Source: CAYHXN01 sp964373675 (GTDB lineage: Bacteria > Patescibacteriota > Minisyncoccia > UBA6257 > WO2-44-18). From it: 29,656 bases of DNA. Under the pieces are notes generated by a model. That model was not told the origin of the DNA. It did not search any database and saw only the letters and a program-made list of their open reading frames with translations. The translations under genes were made by a program, and so were the position numbers. The stretch spans positions 1 to 29,656 of the forward strand of contig CAYJVO010000007.1 of the NCBI GenBank assembly GCA_964373675.1, given 5' to 3'. Shown here one piece after another: positions 13,162 to 21,139 of the stretch. The first letter of the stretch is position 1, and each line of letters begins with the position of its first letter.

Positions 13162-14019
13162 CTATCCCCTATCCTCTTTTAAGGTTTTCCACGGAAGCGG
13201 CGCGTCTCCGGGCAAGTTGAATCCGGAGGCGGCTTTGTGCCCCCCACCCCCGTATTTTTCCGCCAGCTTGGCTACATCAACGGTACCGTCGGAACGGAGT
13301 GAAATTATTTTTTTACCGGCGCGCTGGCTCCAAATAATGGCTATCGGAGGGAATTTTTTATAAAGCGCGCTGCCTATCTGGGAAGTAAAATGACAAGAAT
13401 TAACCGCGTAAGTTTTATAACCTTCAAATTCCACCAACTCGGCATTATTATCAACTGTTCGCTCAATAAGTTTTTCCTGAAAACGCACCAGCAGCCCACC
13501 TTCAGCAACCCTTTTTTTGTAAATCCTGGGATTATCCAATTCTTCAGCCAGCTTGTCCCAGACCTTAAAATCGCGGTCAAAAAGGTCAAGGTATAAAAAT
13601 ATATTCCAAGTATGCGATAATTTAAATTTCCAAATGTCCATATCCTCTATATGCCGAAGCATTTTAGGCACCGGTTTTCCAGGATGAAAATATTTCCAAG
13701 CAAGAACTGATCCTGAATTATTCAGGGCGTAAGAATACTCATAGGTCATCATGGTTTCCTCTTTTCGGGTGAGGTGATGGTCAATGGATGTTACTCGCTT
13801 GTTTTCTTTGAGAAGTTTTTTAATAACTTGCCTTGGGAAGGTAAAATCAATCATATAAATTTCTTTATTTTTTAGGCCTTCCGGCAGTTTAGAATGATAA
13901 TGCATGGCGATATATTCAGCCCTGCCGCCAAACTTTTTCCAAGCTGCCCAAGCGCCGCCGAAACCATCACTGCACTCGGCATGATAAATTATAACGATGT
14001 CTTTTTTAATTCTGGCCAT
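13162..14019 (-). CDS. DHH-family phosphoesterase
   Basis: 285 residues. N-terminal DHH domain with IIYHAECSDGFGGAWAAW (His13, Asp18), YMIDF (Asp58) and the signature SIDHH (80-82); C-terminal DHHA1-like part with KYGGGGHKAASGF near 257-269. The family hydrolyses phosphodiester bonds in oligonucleotides, pAp or cyclic dinucleotides; which one is not decidable here. No membrane segment, so it is not GdpP-type. The ATG at 14019 is 7 bases past a long hairpin (14027-14073) that holds the only purine-rich stretch before the start. Confidence 0.85.
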   Translation of the reverse strand: MARIKKDIVIIYHAECSDGFGGAWAAWKKFGGRAEYIAMHYHSKLPEGLKNKEIYMIDFTFPRQVIKKLLKENKRVTSIDHHLTRKEETMMTYEYSYALNNSGSVLAWKYFHPGKPVPKMLRHIEDMDIWKFKLSHTWNIFLYLDLFDRDFKVWDKLAEELDNPRIYKKRVAEGGLLVRFQEKLIERTVDNNAELVEFEGYKTYAVNSCHFTSQIGSALYKKFPPIAIIWSQRAGKKIISLRSDGTVDVAKLAEKYGGGGHKAASGFNLPGDAPLPWKTLKEDRG

Positions 14020-14026
14020 GTGTTTA

Positions 14027-14073
14027 TCCCCCCACTTTCTCGCGGGGTAATATCCCGCGAGAAAGTGGGGGGA
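14027..14073. mobile_element. 47-bp palindromic element flanked by TTTA
   Basis: Arms TCCCCCCACTTTCTCGCGGG pair perfectly over 20 bp around a 7-base loop, with TTTA on both sides (14023-14026, 14074-14077). The outer TTTA includes the pgk stop codon. Deleting the element plus one TTTA would leave only 4 bases between the pgk stop and the DHH start codon. It belongs to the CCCCC...GGGGG family. Confidence 0.6.
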
Positions 14074-14074
14074 T

Positions 14075-15091
14075 TTATTTTAACGCTTCAATCCCCGGCA
14101 ATTTTTTTCCCGCTAAAAATTCTAACATCGCGCCGCCGCCAGTGGAAAGAAAACCAAACTTTTTTTCCAATTTTAATCCGACAGCCAGTTGCGTTGTTTC
14201 TCCGCCGCCAATCACTGAGAAAGCGCGGCTTGCGGCAATAGCTTTGGCAATATCAATAGATCCCTGCGCAAAACGTTTTTCTTCAAATCTTCCAAGCGGA
14301 CCGTTCCAAATAACTGTTTTCGCTCGGCTAATAATTTTTTTGTAATTTTCAACTGTTAAAGGCCCGATGTCTAAAATCGCGCCGCCATGAGAAAGCCAGT
14401 CAGTTGGCCGATAAACCTTTGGAGACATCAAAACCCTATCCTTGAAATCAATTGCTGATGAGCCGAGTAAAACTGCGCTGGCTTTTGGCAACAATTTTTT
14501 AATAGCCGGCAATTTGTCGGCTATCTTTGCTCCACCGAAAACCAACACTAAAGGTTTTTTGGGTTTTTTTATCACTGCCGACAAATTGCGGATTTCTTCC
14601 GCTAAAAGCAAACCTGCGTAGGCCGGGAGTAATTTCGGCAATTGGACAATAGAAGCGTTCCGGCGATGACAAACTGCAAAAGCGTCATTTACATAGAAAT
14701 CGCCAAGCCGCGCCAATTTTTTAGCAAACCCTAAATCATTTTTTTCCTCTCCTTTCCAGAATCGCAGATTTTCCACCAAGAAAATCTTCGCGGACTGACG
14801 CGGACTTAACGCTGACCTACGCGGAATTTCGCTAAAAAATAAAACTTTTTTATTTAATTCGCTTTCTAAAAACGGAGTTAAAAACTGAAGAGAAAATCTT
14901 GAATCAAGCGTGGGTCTTCCCCGATGGCTTAAAAGAACGATGCGGGCCCCGTTTTTCAGTAAAAATCGCAGTGTTGGTAAAGACCGCTCCAGCCGCAGTG
15001 AATCCGCAACGCCTTCCACATTCAAATCTGCTCTCACCAAACAAACTTTGCCCTTCAGATTTTTATTTTTTAAGTCACTTAAGAAACGCAT
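14075..15091 (-). CDS. pgk: Phosphoglycerate kinase
   Basis: 338 residues, short for the family (about 390-400). Visible motifs: CLVRADLNV at the start, LLSHRGRP, VENLRFWKGEEKN, YVNDAFAVCHRRNAS, VFGGAKIADK, WNGPLGRFE, and the nucleotide-site region VIGGGETTQL followed by LSTGGGAMLEFLAGKKLPG. The usual GGGD is GGGE. It transfers phosphate between 1,3-bisphosphoglycerate and ADP in glycolysis. The missing ~50 residues are spread over loops rather than one end. The DHH gene lies just downstream. Confidence 0.95.
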   Translation of the reverse strand: MRFLSDLKNKNLKGKVCLVRADLNVEGVADSLRLERSLPTLRFLLKNGARIVLLSHRGRPTLDSRFSLQFLTPFLESELNKKVLFFSEIPRRSALSPRQSAKIFLVENLRFWKGEEKNDLGFAKKLARLGDFYVNDAFAVCHRRNASIVQLPKLLPAYAGLLLAEEIRNLSAVIKKPKKPLVLVFGGAKIADKLPAIKKLLPKASAVLLGSSAIDFKDRVLMSPKVYRPTDWLSHGGAILDIGPLTVENYKKIISRAKTVIWNGPLGRFEEKRFAQGSIDIAKAIAASRAFSVIGGGETTQLAVGLKLEKKFGFLSTGGGAMLEFLAGKKLPGIEALK

Positions 15092-15138
15092 TTTTTTCAG
15101 TATAACATAAACGAATTCAAGAGATTCCTTGATGATAC

Positions 15139-16353
15139 TTATCCTAACTTATCATTCTGAACAAAAACAAAAAGTCCCTTAAGCCATACTCTTACGGCGC
15201 GCCAAAACGGAAAAATAGAAAGCAAATATTTTAATTCTACTAATCCTTTTAAAATCCATCCCAAAAATCCGGCGATTACCAGCTTGCCGATTCTGGCTAT
15301 CGCATACTTGCCTCCGACTGGAATAATATATGGATAATCCCACGGACGATATTCCTTATGCCGCTCATTGCCCTGGATATCGCAATCAATGTTATAAGCC
15401 ACAATCGTTGCTTGATCAATGGCGACGCGGGCAACCGCCGGCACTGGCTTACCGGTTTTAGCATCATAAGAACAAACCAGGTCGCCAATGGCATAAACCT
15501 TTCCATAAAGACGTAAATCCGGACTCTGCGGCAGACACTCCATTCGTCCAGCCACCTCCACCCGCCCTCTTTTCTCCAGTCTTACCGGCAAATTAGCGGC
15601 CAGGTGCGATGCTTTAATTCCGCCGGTCCAAATTAAAGCGTCGTATTCCAGCTCTTTTCCGCTTTTTAACAAAACGCGATTTTTTTCAGCTTTTTGAATA
15701 ACTTCGTCAGTTATAATGCTTACATTTAATTTTCCTAATCGCTGTTTTACTTTTTTTATGACTTTTTCCGGAAAACCCGCCAAAACCGTTGGCGCCGCCT
15801 CCACAATAGTTAAGGCCAGTTTATCGCCAAGCCATACTTTTAATTCCCCCGCCAATTCCACTCCTGTTGATCCGCCGCCGCCAACGATTACACGCAAACG
15901 CGGTTTTTCCAGAAGCAAGTTTAAAACCGTATCCCGAATTTTGACGGCATCCAAAAAGGTTTTAAGCGTTAAAGCGTTTTCTTTTAAGCCCGGGATATCA
16001 AAATAATTTACTTCCGAACCCAGCGCCAATACTAAGTTATCAAATTTTAACCGTACTCCGTTAGCACAATGGATGTCCCCGTTAATTAAATCCAGCTGTT
16101 TAACTTCGCTGTGAATAAAATTTACGGATTGGAATTCCGTTAAGTCTTCAGTAGAGTAAGCCACTAGCTCCTTAATCTGCTGATAATTGGCCGTTTCTTT
16201 AAAAGTTGTTGCGGCCTCATAAAGAAGCGGGGTGTAAGTATGATAAGGATTGCGGTCAATCAGAGTCACGCGATATTTTTTAGCTAAAAGCTTGGCTGCT
16301 CGCAGACCGCCAAATCCCGCGCCAATAACAACGATTGAGTGGCTGAAGGACAT
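15139..16353 (-). CDS. Type II NADH dehydrogenase-like flavoprotein (NDH-2)
   Basis: 404 residues. FAD-binding Rossmann motif VVIGAGFGGLRAA (8-20), RNPYHTYTPLLYEAA typical of NDH-2, a second nucleotide site VIVGGGGSTGVELAGE (about 155-170), the FAD contact VYAIGDL, and a C-terminal amphipathic/hydrophobic part (IAGFLGWILKGLVELKYLLS) for membrane association. It probably oxidises NADH with a quinone or other acceptor without pumping protons. No other respiratory gene is in the window. It is divergent from the HtrA gene, with 78 bases between starts. Confidence 0.9.
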   Translation of the reverse strand: MSFSHSIVVIGAGFGGLRAAKLLAKKYRVTLIDRNPYHTYTPLLYEAATTFKETANYQQIKELVAYSTEDLTEFQSVNFIHSEVKQLDLINGDIHCANGVRLKFDNLVLALGSEVNYFDIPGLKENALTLKTFLDAVKIRDTVLNLLLEKPRLRVIVGGGGSTGVELAGELKVWLGDKLALTIVEAAPTVLAGFPEKVIKKVKQRLGKLNVSIITDEVIQKAEKNRVLLKSGKELEYDALIWTGGIKASHLAANLPVRLEKRGRVEVAGRMECLPQSPDLRLYGKVYAIGDLVCSYDAKTGKPVPAVARVAIDQATIVAYNIDCDIQGNERHKEYRPWDYPYIIPVGGKYAIARIGKLVIAGFLGWILKGLVELKYLLSIFPFWRAVRVWLKGLFVFVQNDKLG

Positions 16354-16431
16354 ATCCTTATTTTAACAGCTATTGCGCCGCCCATAAAAGCTGTAATACA
16401 ATAAAAATTAGATCTTGACAAAGGGTGCTTG

Positions 16432-17604
16432 ATGAAACGCCTGCTCTTTCTGACTATTACTGTCTTTGCTTACGGTCTGCTGGGAACTGCGCAAGATGCT
16501 CAGCAATCTGCGCAAGCTCCGCAAGATGAAACCGGCGTTAAAATTTACAATCTTTACAAAAATTGCGTCGTGGATGTGGAAACGATTATGAAAACAGAAG
16601 ATGGTATTCAGTTTAGCAGCGGCGGCAGCGGATTCTTTGTGGATAACGCCGGCCATATTCTTACTAATAGCCATGTAGTAAAAAGGGAGAATGACGAGAT
16701 AGTGGTTTTTGATTTTTTTGGTATCACAAGATATAAAATAGTCTCCTACACTTACTGGGTTACGGTTACCAGCAAAAACAAAAAATACAGTGCCGAACTC
16801 ATCGGCTTAAACCAGTATTCCGATCTTGCCGTGCTGAAAGCTGCAGCTGCCGACTCTCAAGAATATTCGGTGGCGAAATTCGGCGACCCGGACAAAGTAA
16901 AAATCGGCGAGCGGGTCTATGCCATAGGAATGCCGTACCGTTTGTCTAATTCGCTTACCTCTGGAACGGTAAGCGGTCTTCACCGGATTTTGGGAATGAA
17001 CTATCTTGAAGATTTTATCCAAACCGACGCTCCAATTAATCCCGGTAATTCCGGCAGTCCGCTTATCAATTCGCAAGGAGAAGTAATTGGCATTAACGGT
17101 GCCAAAATCCGGAATTCTGACGGCATGGGCTTTGCGATTTCGGTCAGATTAGTCAAATTGGAAGAGCTGAAAAAAGGCGAGGCGAAACTGCCGTGGTTCG
17201 GTTTGGAGGCCCTGCTCACTAATTTTCCGCGCACCGGTACATACGAAAATCCCGGCTTTCAGGACTTAAAATACCTGAATGGCCAAACGGATATTGACGA
17301 TGTTCCTGCGCTGATTCTTCTTACTCGGCTCACAAAAGATAATTGCGCTGTGGTTAATCAAATTGACGAAACAAAAGACGCGGGTGGCAATCAATCTCCG
17401 GCTAAAAAGGCGGGTCTGAAAAGAGGCGATCTGATTACCAAAGTTGGCGGCCGGCCGGTTCAAAACGGGATGGACATTCGCTCTATTATTCTGGAGATTC
17501 CAGTTGGAAAAAGTTTTGAAATTGAACACATCAGAACTAACAACGGAATCAAGCAAGAACTGAGGACTACGGTTACTTTGACGGAAAAAAAGGAAAAGCA
17601 GTAG
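16432..17604 (+). CDS. HtrA/DegP-type serine protease with one PDZ domain
   Basis: 390 residues. An N-terminal signal peptide (MKRLLFLTITVFAYGLLGTA, cleaved near 20) indicates export. The trypsin-like domain has the triad His81 (TNSHVV), Asp121 (YSDLAVL) and Ser207 (NPGNSGSPL; GNSGS rather than GNSGG). One PDZ-like domain follows near 330-385 (KAGLKRGDLITKVGGRPV). It degrades or refolds damaged envelope proteins. ATG 16432 is preferred over TTG 16429, with AAGGG upstream as ribosome site. An insertion near 90-110 (VVFDFFGITRYKIVSYTYW) enlarges a loop of the protease domain. Confidence 0.92.
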   Translation: MKRLLFLTITVFAYGLLGTAQDAQQSAQAPQDETGVKIYNLYKNCVVDVETIMKTEDGIQFSSGGSGFFVDNAGHILTNSHVVKRENDEIVVFDFFGITRYKIVSYTYWVTVTSKNKKYSAELIGLNQYSDLAVLKAAAADSQEYSVAKFGDPDKVKIGERVYAIGMPYRLSNSLTSGTVSGLHRILGMNYLEDFIQTDAPINPGNSGSPLINSQGEVIGINGAKIRNSDGMGFAISVRLVKLEELKKGEAKLPWFGLEALLTNFPRTGTYENPGFQDLKYLNGQTDIDDVPALILLTRLTKDNCAVVNQIDETKDAGGNQSPAKKAGLKRGDLITKVGGRPVQNGMDIRSIILEIPVGKSFEIEHIRTNNGIKQELRTTVTLTEKKEKQ

Positions 17605-17625
17605 CTCCCTAAGGGGAGCTTTTTT
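17603..17625 (+). terminator. Rho-independent terminator after the HtrA gene
   Basis: AGCTCCC/GGGAGCT stem followed by TTTTTT. The convergent small minus-strand gene ends inside this hairpin. Confidence 0.88.
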
Positions 17626-17764
17626 CTATGATAATCGGAGCCGGCGCTTCTTCTTTAGCGATCAGATAGCCCAAACCGAAGCTTAAAGAAGCAATCAACG
17701 ATGCCGCTAGTACAGTCACGGCCATATTTTTGTTCGCAGCAAAAATTGACTTTAGTTTGTTCAT
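17609..17764 (-). CDS. 51-residue membrane peptide
   Basis: MNKLKSIFAANKNMAVTVLA begins a peptide with one hydrophobic helix (VTVLAASLIASLSFGLGYLI, about 16-35) and a short Glu/Pro tail. The stop TAG lies in the HtrA terminator hairpin. It resembles the anchor segment of larger CPR exported proteins, so it may be a truncated gene. No Shine-Dalgarno; an AT-rich -10-like TATTAAAT lies just upstream, fitting a leaderless mRNA. Function unknown. Confidence 0.45.
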   Translation of the reverse strand: MNKLKSIFAANKNMAVTVLAASLIASLSFGLGYLIAKEEAPAPIIIEKSSP

Positions 17765-17809
17765 AATTTAATATGATAATCATAATTTGAATAATTAGCT
17801 ATAGGTGTG

Positions 17810-17841
17810 GTGTCCGCCTTTGCCACAGGCTTTGGCGGGAC
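17810..17841. repeat. Imperfect inverted repeat upstream of bL27
   Basis: GTCCGCC...GGCGGGAC with inner GCC-ACA-GGC. It differs from a perfect palindrome by one base. I see no other signal between 17765 and 17883. Confidence 0.45.
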
Positions 17842-17883
17842 GTTCATGTTTGTAGCTAAATTTTCAAAAAAATTTGGGCAAAC

Positions 17884-18177
17884 ATGGCGCATACAAAATC
17901 TGGCGGTTCAACAAAGCTTGGCCGCGATTCCAAAGCAAAAAGGTTAGGCATTAAAGTAAATGACGGCGAAGCAGTGAAGGCCGGCGAAATAATCATTCGC
18001 CAGCGCGGCACGCATTATTTGCCAGGACAAAATGTGGTTCGGGCAGGAGATGATACTTTATACGCCCGGAAAAACGGCGTAGTTAAATTCTTGCAAACCA
18101 AAAAAATCCGTTTTGATGGGTCTCAAAGATTCGCTAAGCGGATAGATGTCATCTCTGCTCCGACGACTTCAAAATAA
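17884..18177 (+). CDS. rpmA: Ribosomal protein bL27
   Basis: 97 residues. MAHTKSGGSTKLGRDSKAKRLG and RQRGTHYLPGQNVVRAGDDTLYA are signature segments of bL27, whose N-terminal tail reaches the peptidyl transferase centre. The tail begins directly with MAHTKSGG, so no Firmicutes-type cleaved extension is present. It stands alone rather than behind an L21 gene. No Shine-Dalgarno. Its 3' end overlaps the convergent bL9 gene by 29 bases. Confidence 0.96.
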   Translation: MAHTKSGGSTKLGRDSKAKRLGIKVNDGEAVKAGEIIIRQRGTHYLPGQNVVRAGDDTLYARKNGVVKFLQTKKIRFDGSQRFAKRIDVISAPTTSK

Positions 18178-18580
18178 CTCTTATTCGGCCGCGCATCTCG
18201 CGGCCAAAATTTATTTCTACTAAATGTTCTCCTAGTTGTTTTAGCGGCTGGGCCAACGCCACTTCCACCTTGATGCCACGATCGGCCAGCATCTTTTGGA
18301 TGTCTTCTTTTTTCACCGAACCAAAAATCTCGTTTTTCGGACCGGTCTTTAAAACAAATTCCAACGATTCGTTCTTCAACCGATCCGCTAACTCATTCGC
18401 CTCTTTAACCCACGATTGCTCTATTGCGTCCAGCTCCGCTTTAAGCTGAAACGCTTTTTCGTTAGCCGGCATGGCTAATTTTTTAACAATCAAAAAATTG
18501 CGGGCGTAACCATCTGATACATCTTTTATCTCGTGCCGCCGCCCGACTTTTTTAACATCCTGAAGAAGAAAAATTTTCAT
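18149..18580 (-). CDS. rplI: Ribosomal protein bL9
   Basis: 143 residues. MKIFLLQDVKKVGRRHEIKD and VSDGYARNFLIVKKLAMPA are the classic bL9 N-terminal domain, then a long connecting helix (48-75) and a C-terminal domain (FGSVKKEDI...). Several CPR lineages lack bL9, so its presence argues for Parcubacteria or relatives. Its ATG overlaps the ctpA stop by 4 bases; it is last in the operon. Confidence 0.96.
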   Translation of the reverse strand: MKIFLLQDVKKVGRRHEIKDVSDGYARNFLIVKKLAMPANEKAFQLKAELDAIEQSWVKEANELADRLKNESLEFVLKTGPKNEIFGSVKKEDIQKMLADRGIKVEVALAQPLKQLGEHLVEINFGREMRGRIRVILKSSEQR

Positions 18581-19809
18581 TTCTCTATCTCTTTTTTCAA
18601 AATTTCTATGGCTTTGTCCAATTGCGGATCTTTATTTTTTTCAATATCTTTATCGGTAAGTTTAATTTCAAAATCCGGAGTCAAACCAGTTTTCTCAATA
18701 ACTTGTCCTTTGGGAAGCACCCAATAGGCAACGGTGATCTTTAATGAAGAATTGTCTTTTAACTGCTGAAGTTCCTGAACCGAACCTTTGCCAAAAGTTT
18801 TCTCACCTACTAATTTAACGCCGCGATGATCGCGCAAAGCGCCAGCCAAAATCTCGGATGCCGAAGCCGATCCTTGGTTAACCAAAATTACTAATGGAAA
18901 ATCCTTTAACGCGGCGTTGCCGCGGGTGCGAAATACCACCTCCTGACCGGAACGAAAACGCTCCGTAGCCACTACCGTATCCCGCTCCAAAAACCATCCG
19001 GCCAAATCAACGGCGATTTCCAAAAATCCTCCCGGATTATTACGCAAATCCAGAATTAACCCTTTTACCTCTTTCTCTGAAGCTTCTACCAGCGCGTTAT
19101 AAAAAGCCCGTGGCGCATTTTCGTTGAAATAATAAAGCCGAAGCTGAGCGATGCTGGGATCAGGCATCTTTAATTCGGCTGTCGGCACCCGAATCTGTTC
19201 CCGTATGATGGAAAAATCTTGAGGTTTGTCCCAGCCGTTGCGTAAAATAAGCAGCTTTACAATCGTACCTATATCTCCGCGGATCAATTTTACCGCTTCG
19301 TTAACATTTAACCCGTCCGTAAAAGTATCGCCCACCTTCAAAATTTTATCAGCCGCACGGAGACCCACTCTTTCAGCCGGGGAATCTTTTAGGGGAGCGA
19401 TAATAACCAGCTGATCGTTTCTGATCCCGATTTCCGCGCCAATGCCCCCGAAACTGCCTCTCACATCTTCCTCAAACTTCTTAAAATCCGATGGCGGTAA
19501 AAAGATGGTGTTTGGGTCTTTTAGGGCTCCCACTAAACCGCTTATTGAGCCGTAAACCAAATCCTGATCCTTGGCTTTATCACCTTCAATATGCTCTTTT
19601 TTGATCTTGTCCCAGGCCTGCCAAAAAACGCTAAAATCAGCAGTAACTTCCTTGGGATTATTAATATCGGCTACGCCTTGAATAAGAATGTTGACTGGCT
19701 GGCGGCTGCCGATGTAATAGCCGGAATAAAAAAGACCGCCAGCAATAGCGGCTATTCCAACAACTAATGGGACTAGCTTTTTAAGCTCCATACTCTTTAT
19801 TAACTTCAT
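18577..19809 (-). CDS. ctpA: Carboxyl-terminal processing protease, S41 family
   Basis: 410 residues. N-terminal membrane anchor (PLVVGIAAIAGGLFYSGYYIG, about 13-33), a helical part, a PDZ domain near 122-195 (GGIGAEIGI, DSPAERVGLRAADKILKVG) and the S41 catalytic core LILDLRNNPGG, GSASASEI (Ser316) and GEKTFGKGSVQ (Lys341), the Ser/Lys dyad. It acts outside the membrane on protein C-termini. The start overlaps the fmt stop by 4 bases; an internal ATG at residue 7 is an alternative start. Confidence 0.94.
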   Translation of the reverse strand: MKLIKSMELKKLVPLVVGIAAIAGGLFYSGYYIGSRQPVNILIQGVADINNPKEVTADFSVFWQAWDKIKKEHIEGDKAKDQDLVYGSISGLVGALKDPNTIFLPPSDFKKFEEDVRGSFGGIGAEIGIRNDQLVIIAPLKDSPAERVGLRAADKILKVGDTFTDGLNVNEAVKLIRGDIGTIVKLLILRNGWDKPQDFSIIREQIRVPTAELKMPDPSIAQLRLYYFNENAPRAFYNALVEASEKEVKGLILDLRNNPGGFLEIAVDLAGWFLERDTVVATERFRSGQEVVFRTRGNAALKDFPLVILVNQGSASASEILAGALRDHRGVKLVGEKTFGKGSVQELQQLKDNSSLKITVAYWVLPKGQVIEKTGLTPDFEIKLTDKDIEKNKDPQLDKAIEILKKEIEK

Positions 19810-20657
19810 TCTAGCGCAGCTCTTGGCTTACCGCCAGCCTCTTGAATCTTTTTTAACTTCAACTTGCCGTCAACTAATTCAGCTTCTAAGATTTTTACTC
19901 TTTTGAGTCCACCCTTTGACTGGCTCAGGGTAAACACGCCTGGTTCAGGATTTAAAGCTCGGACTTTTCGTTCTATTAAAACCGGGTTGTCCTTCTTTAA
20001 GTCCAGAAAAACGTCTGGTGAGGTGAATTTTTTAGTACAGGTGGCTTCTGTTTCGTTTTGCGGCTTCGGCTCTATTTCTCCAGCAGCAAATTTCGGCAAG
20101 GTTTTTATCAGCAAATCCCCTCCCAGCTCCGCCAACTTATTATGTAAAGATTCGTAAGTTTCGTCATTTGACATTTGACATTTGACATTTGACAAGATTG
20201 GTCCGTGATCAACTTTTTCATCTACTAAAAACAAAGAAACGCCGGTTTCCGCATCTCCATTTAAAATGGCGGTTTGGATTGGCGTCGGGCCGCGATGCTT
20301 AGGCAATAAAGAAGGGTGAACGCCTATCGTTCCTAGCCGCGGGATTTCAATCACTTCTTTGGGAAAAATTTTTGAGTAAGCAGCCACTACAAACAAGTCG
20401 AATGAATCATGAATAATGAATAATGAATCAAGGAAGTTTTTATCTAATTTCTCCGGCTGCAGCACTTTTATCTTATCCCTAATGCTTGATTCGTAATTCA
20501 TAATTCTTTGTTTTACCGGCGGCGGAGTAATAATTTTCTTCCTGCCAACTGGTCTGTCGGGATTACAAACCACCGCCGCCGGCGGCATGCCAGAATCAAT
20601 GAGTTTTTTTAAAATAATTGCCGCGAATTCTGGCGAACCGAAAAAAACATACTTCAT
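19806..20657 (-). CDS. fmt: Methionyl-tRNA formyltransferase with repeat-derived insertions
   Basis: 283 residues (family about 310). VFFGSPEFA at the N-terminus, VGVHPSLLPKHRGPTPIQ-type active-site loop (His114) and VDHGPIL (Asp150) identify the family; it formylates Met-tRNA for initiation. The usual catalytic Asn of the NVH motif is Gly112 here. Three heptanucleotide arrays encode NYESS, FIIHDSF and NVKCQMSN stretches, and the LSQSKGG segment near 247 is a dispersed repeat shared with sod. The C-terminal tRNA-binding domain is shortened. The start overlaps the def stop (TAATG). Confidence 0.93.
   Translation of the reverse strand: MKYVFFGSPEFAAIILKKLIDSGMPPAAVVCNPDRPVGRKKIITPPPVKQRIMNYESSIRDKIKVLQPEKLDKNFLDSLFIIHDSFDLFVVAAYSKIFPKEVIEIPRLGTIGVHPSLLPKHRGPTPIQTAILNGDAETGVSLFLVDEKVDHGPILSNVKCQMSNDETYESLHNKLAELGGDLLIKTLPKFAAGEIEPKPQNETEATCTKKFTSPDVFLDLKKDNPVLIERKVRALNPEPGVFTLSQSKGGLKRVKILEAELVDGKLKLKKIQEAGGKPRAALE
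19912..19930. repeat. 19-bp dispersed repeat inside fmt
   Basis: CCCTTTGACTGGCTCAGGG, an inverted near-copy (18 of 19) of 8368-8386 in sod. Read in frame as part of TLSQSKGG. Confidence 0.6.
20165..20192. repeat. Heptanucleotide tandem array in fmt (CATTTGA x4)
   Basis: Four exact copies. Because 7 is not a multiple of 3, the three frames rotate and the array encodes SNVKCQMSND. It lies in a loop just after the catalytic Asp region. Confidence 0.9.
20402..20429. repeat. Heptanucleotide tandem array in fmt (AATGAAT/CATGAAT x4)
   Basis: Three AATGAAT units and one CATGAAT. A shorter degenerate array (GATTCGT, AATTCAT, AATTCTT; about 20488-20508) lies about 60 bases away. Both are translated in frame. 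Confidence 0.85.
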
Positions 20658-21139
20658 TAGTTTTTGACATTTGATATTTGCTTAAGACCCTTTGCCTTAT
20701 CAATAAACAATTTACCGTTAAGGTGGTCTACCTCGTGCTGAAAAACCTGTGCCAACAATCCCCAGGTTTTTATTTTGATTTTTTTTCCTTGAGCGTCTTG
20801 GCCAATCAAAACAACTTTATTCGGACGCCCCACTATGCCAAATTTTCCCGGAATTCTCAAACAGCCCTCCTCCAGAACAGCGGTTTCCTCGGAACGCTGG
20901 ATAATTTCCGGATTAAAAACCGCGTAAAATTTATTGCCTACTCGCGCAACAAAAACTTTAACATTAAGGCCTAGTTGATTGGCGCTTAGCCCTACACCGT
21001 CATTATCTTTCATTGCTTGACGCATAGTCTTTATCAAAGCTTGTATTTCTTTCCGGGTATATTTTGAAAAATTAAATTCAGCGGTTGGCCGTCGCAAAAA
21101 TTTTTCATTTTTTTTATTTTCTACTGTTAAAATATCCAT
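20657..21139 (-). CDS. def: Peptide deformylase
   Basis: 160 residues. Motif 1 GVGLSANQLG (48-57), motif 2 EEGCLRIP (Cys93; Arg replaces the usual Ser) and motif 3 QHEVDHLNG (His135, Glu136, His139), which bind the catalytic metal. It removes the formyl group added by Fmt, whose gene follows with a one-base overlap. The C-terminal ISNVKN is encoded by a heptanucleotide array (20661-20681) related to one in fmt. It overlaps the upstream 91-aa gene by 26 bases. Confidence 0.95.
   Translation of the reverse strand: MDILTVENKKNEKFLRRPTAEFNFSKYTRKEIQALIKTMRQAMKDNDGVGLSANQLGLNVKVFVARVGNKFYAVFNPEIIQRSEETAVLEEGCLRIPGKFGIVGRPNKVVLIGQDAQGKKIKIKTWGLLAQVFQHEVDHLNGKLFIDKAKGLKQISNVKN
20661..20681. repeat. 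Heptanucleotide array at the 3' end of def
   Basis: TTTTTGA, CATTTGA, TATTTGC: three degenerate copies of the same CATTTGA unit as at 20165-20192 in the neighbouring gene, encoding the last residues of Def. Confidence 0.7.

Noticed and set aside
13230..13260. CCCCCCACCCCCG stretch as another palindromic element end
   Set aside because: It has no inverted partner or duplication and encodes the conserved GGGGHKA motif of the DHH protein.
20165..20192. Short tandem repeats considered as a CRISPR array
   Set aside because: Units are 7 bases without spacers and lie inside fmt; no cas gene is present.
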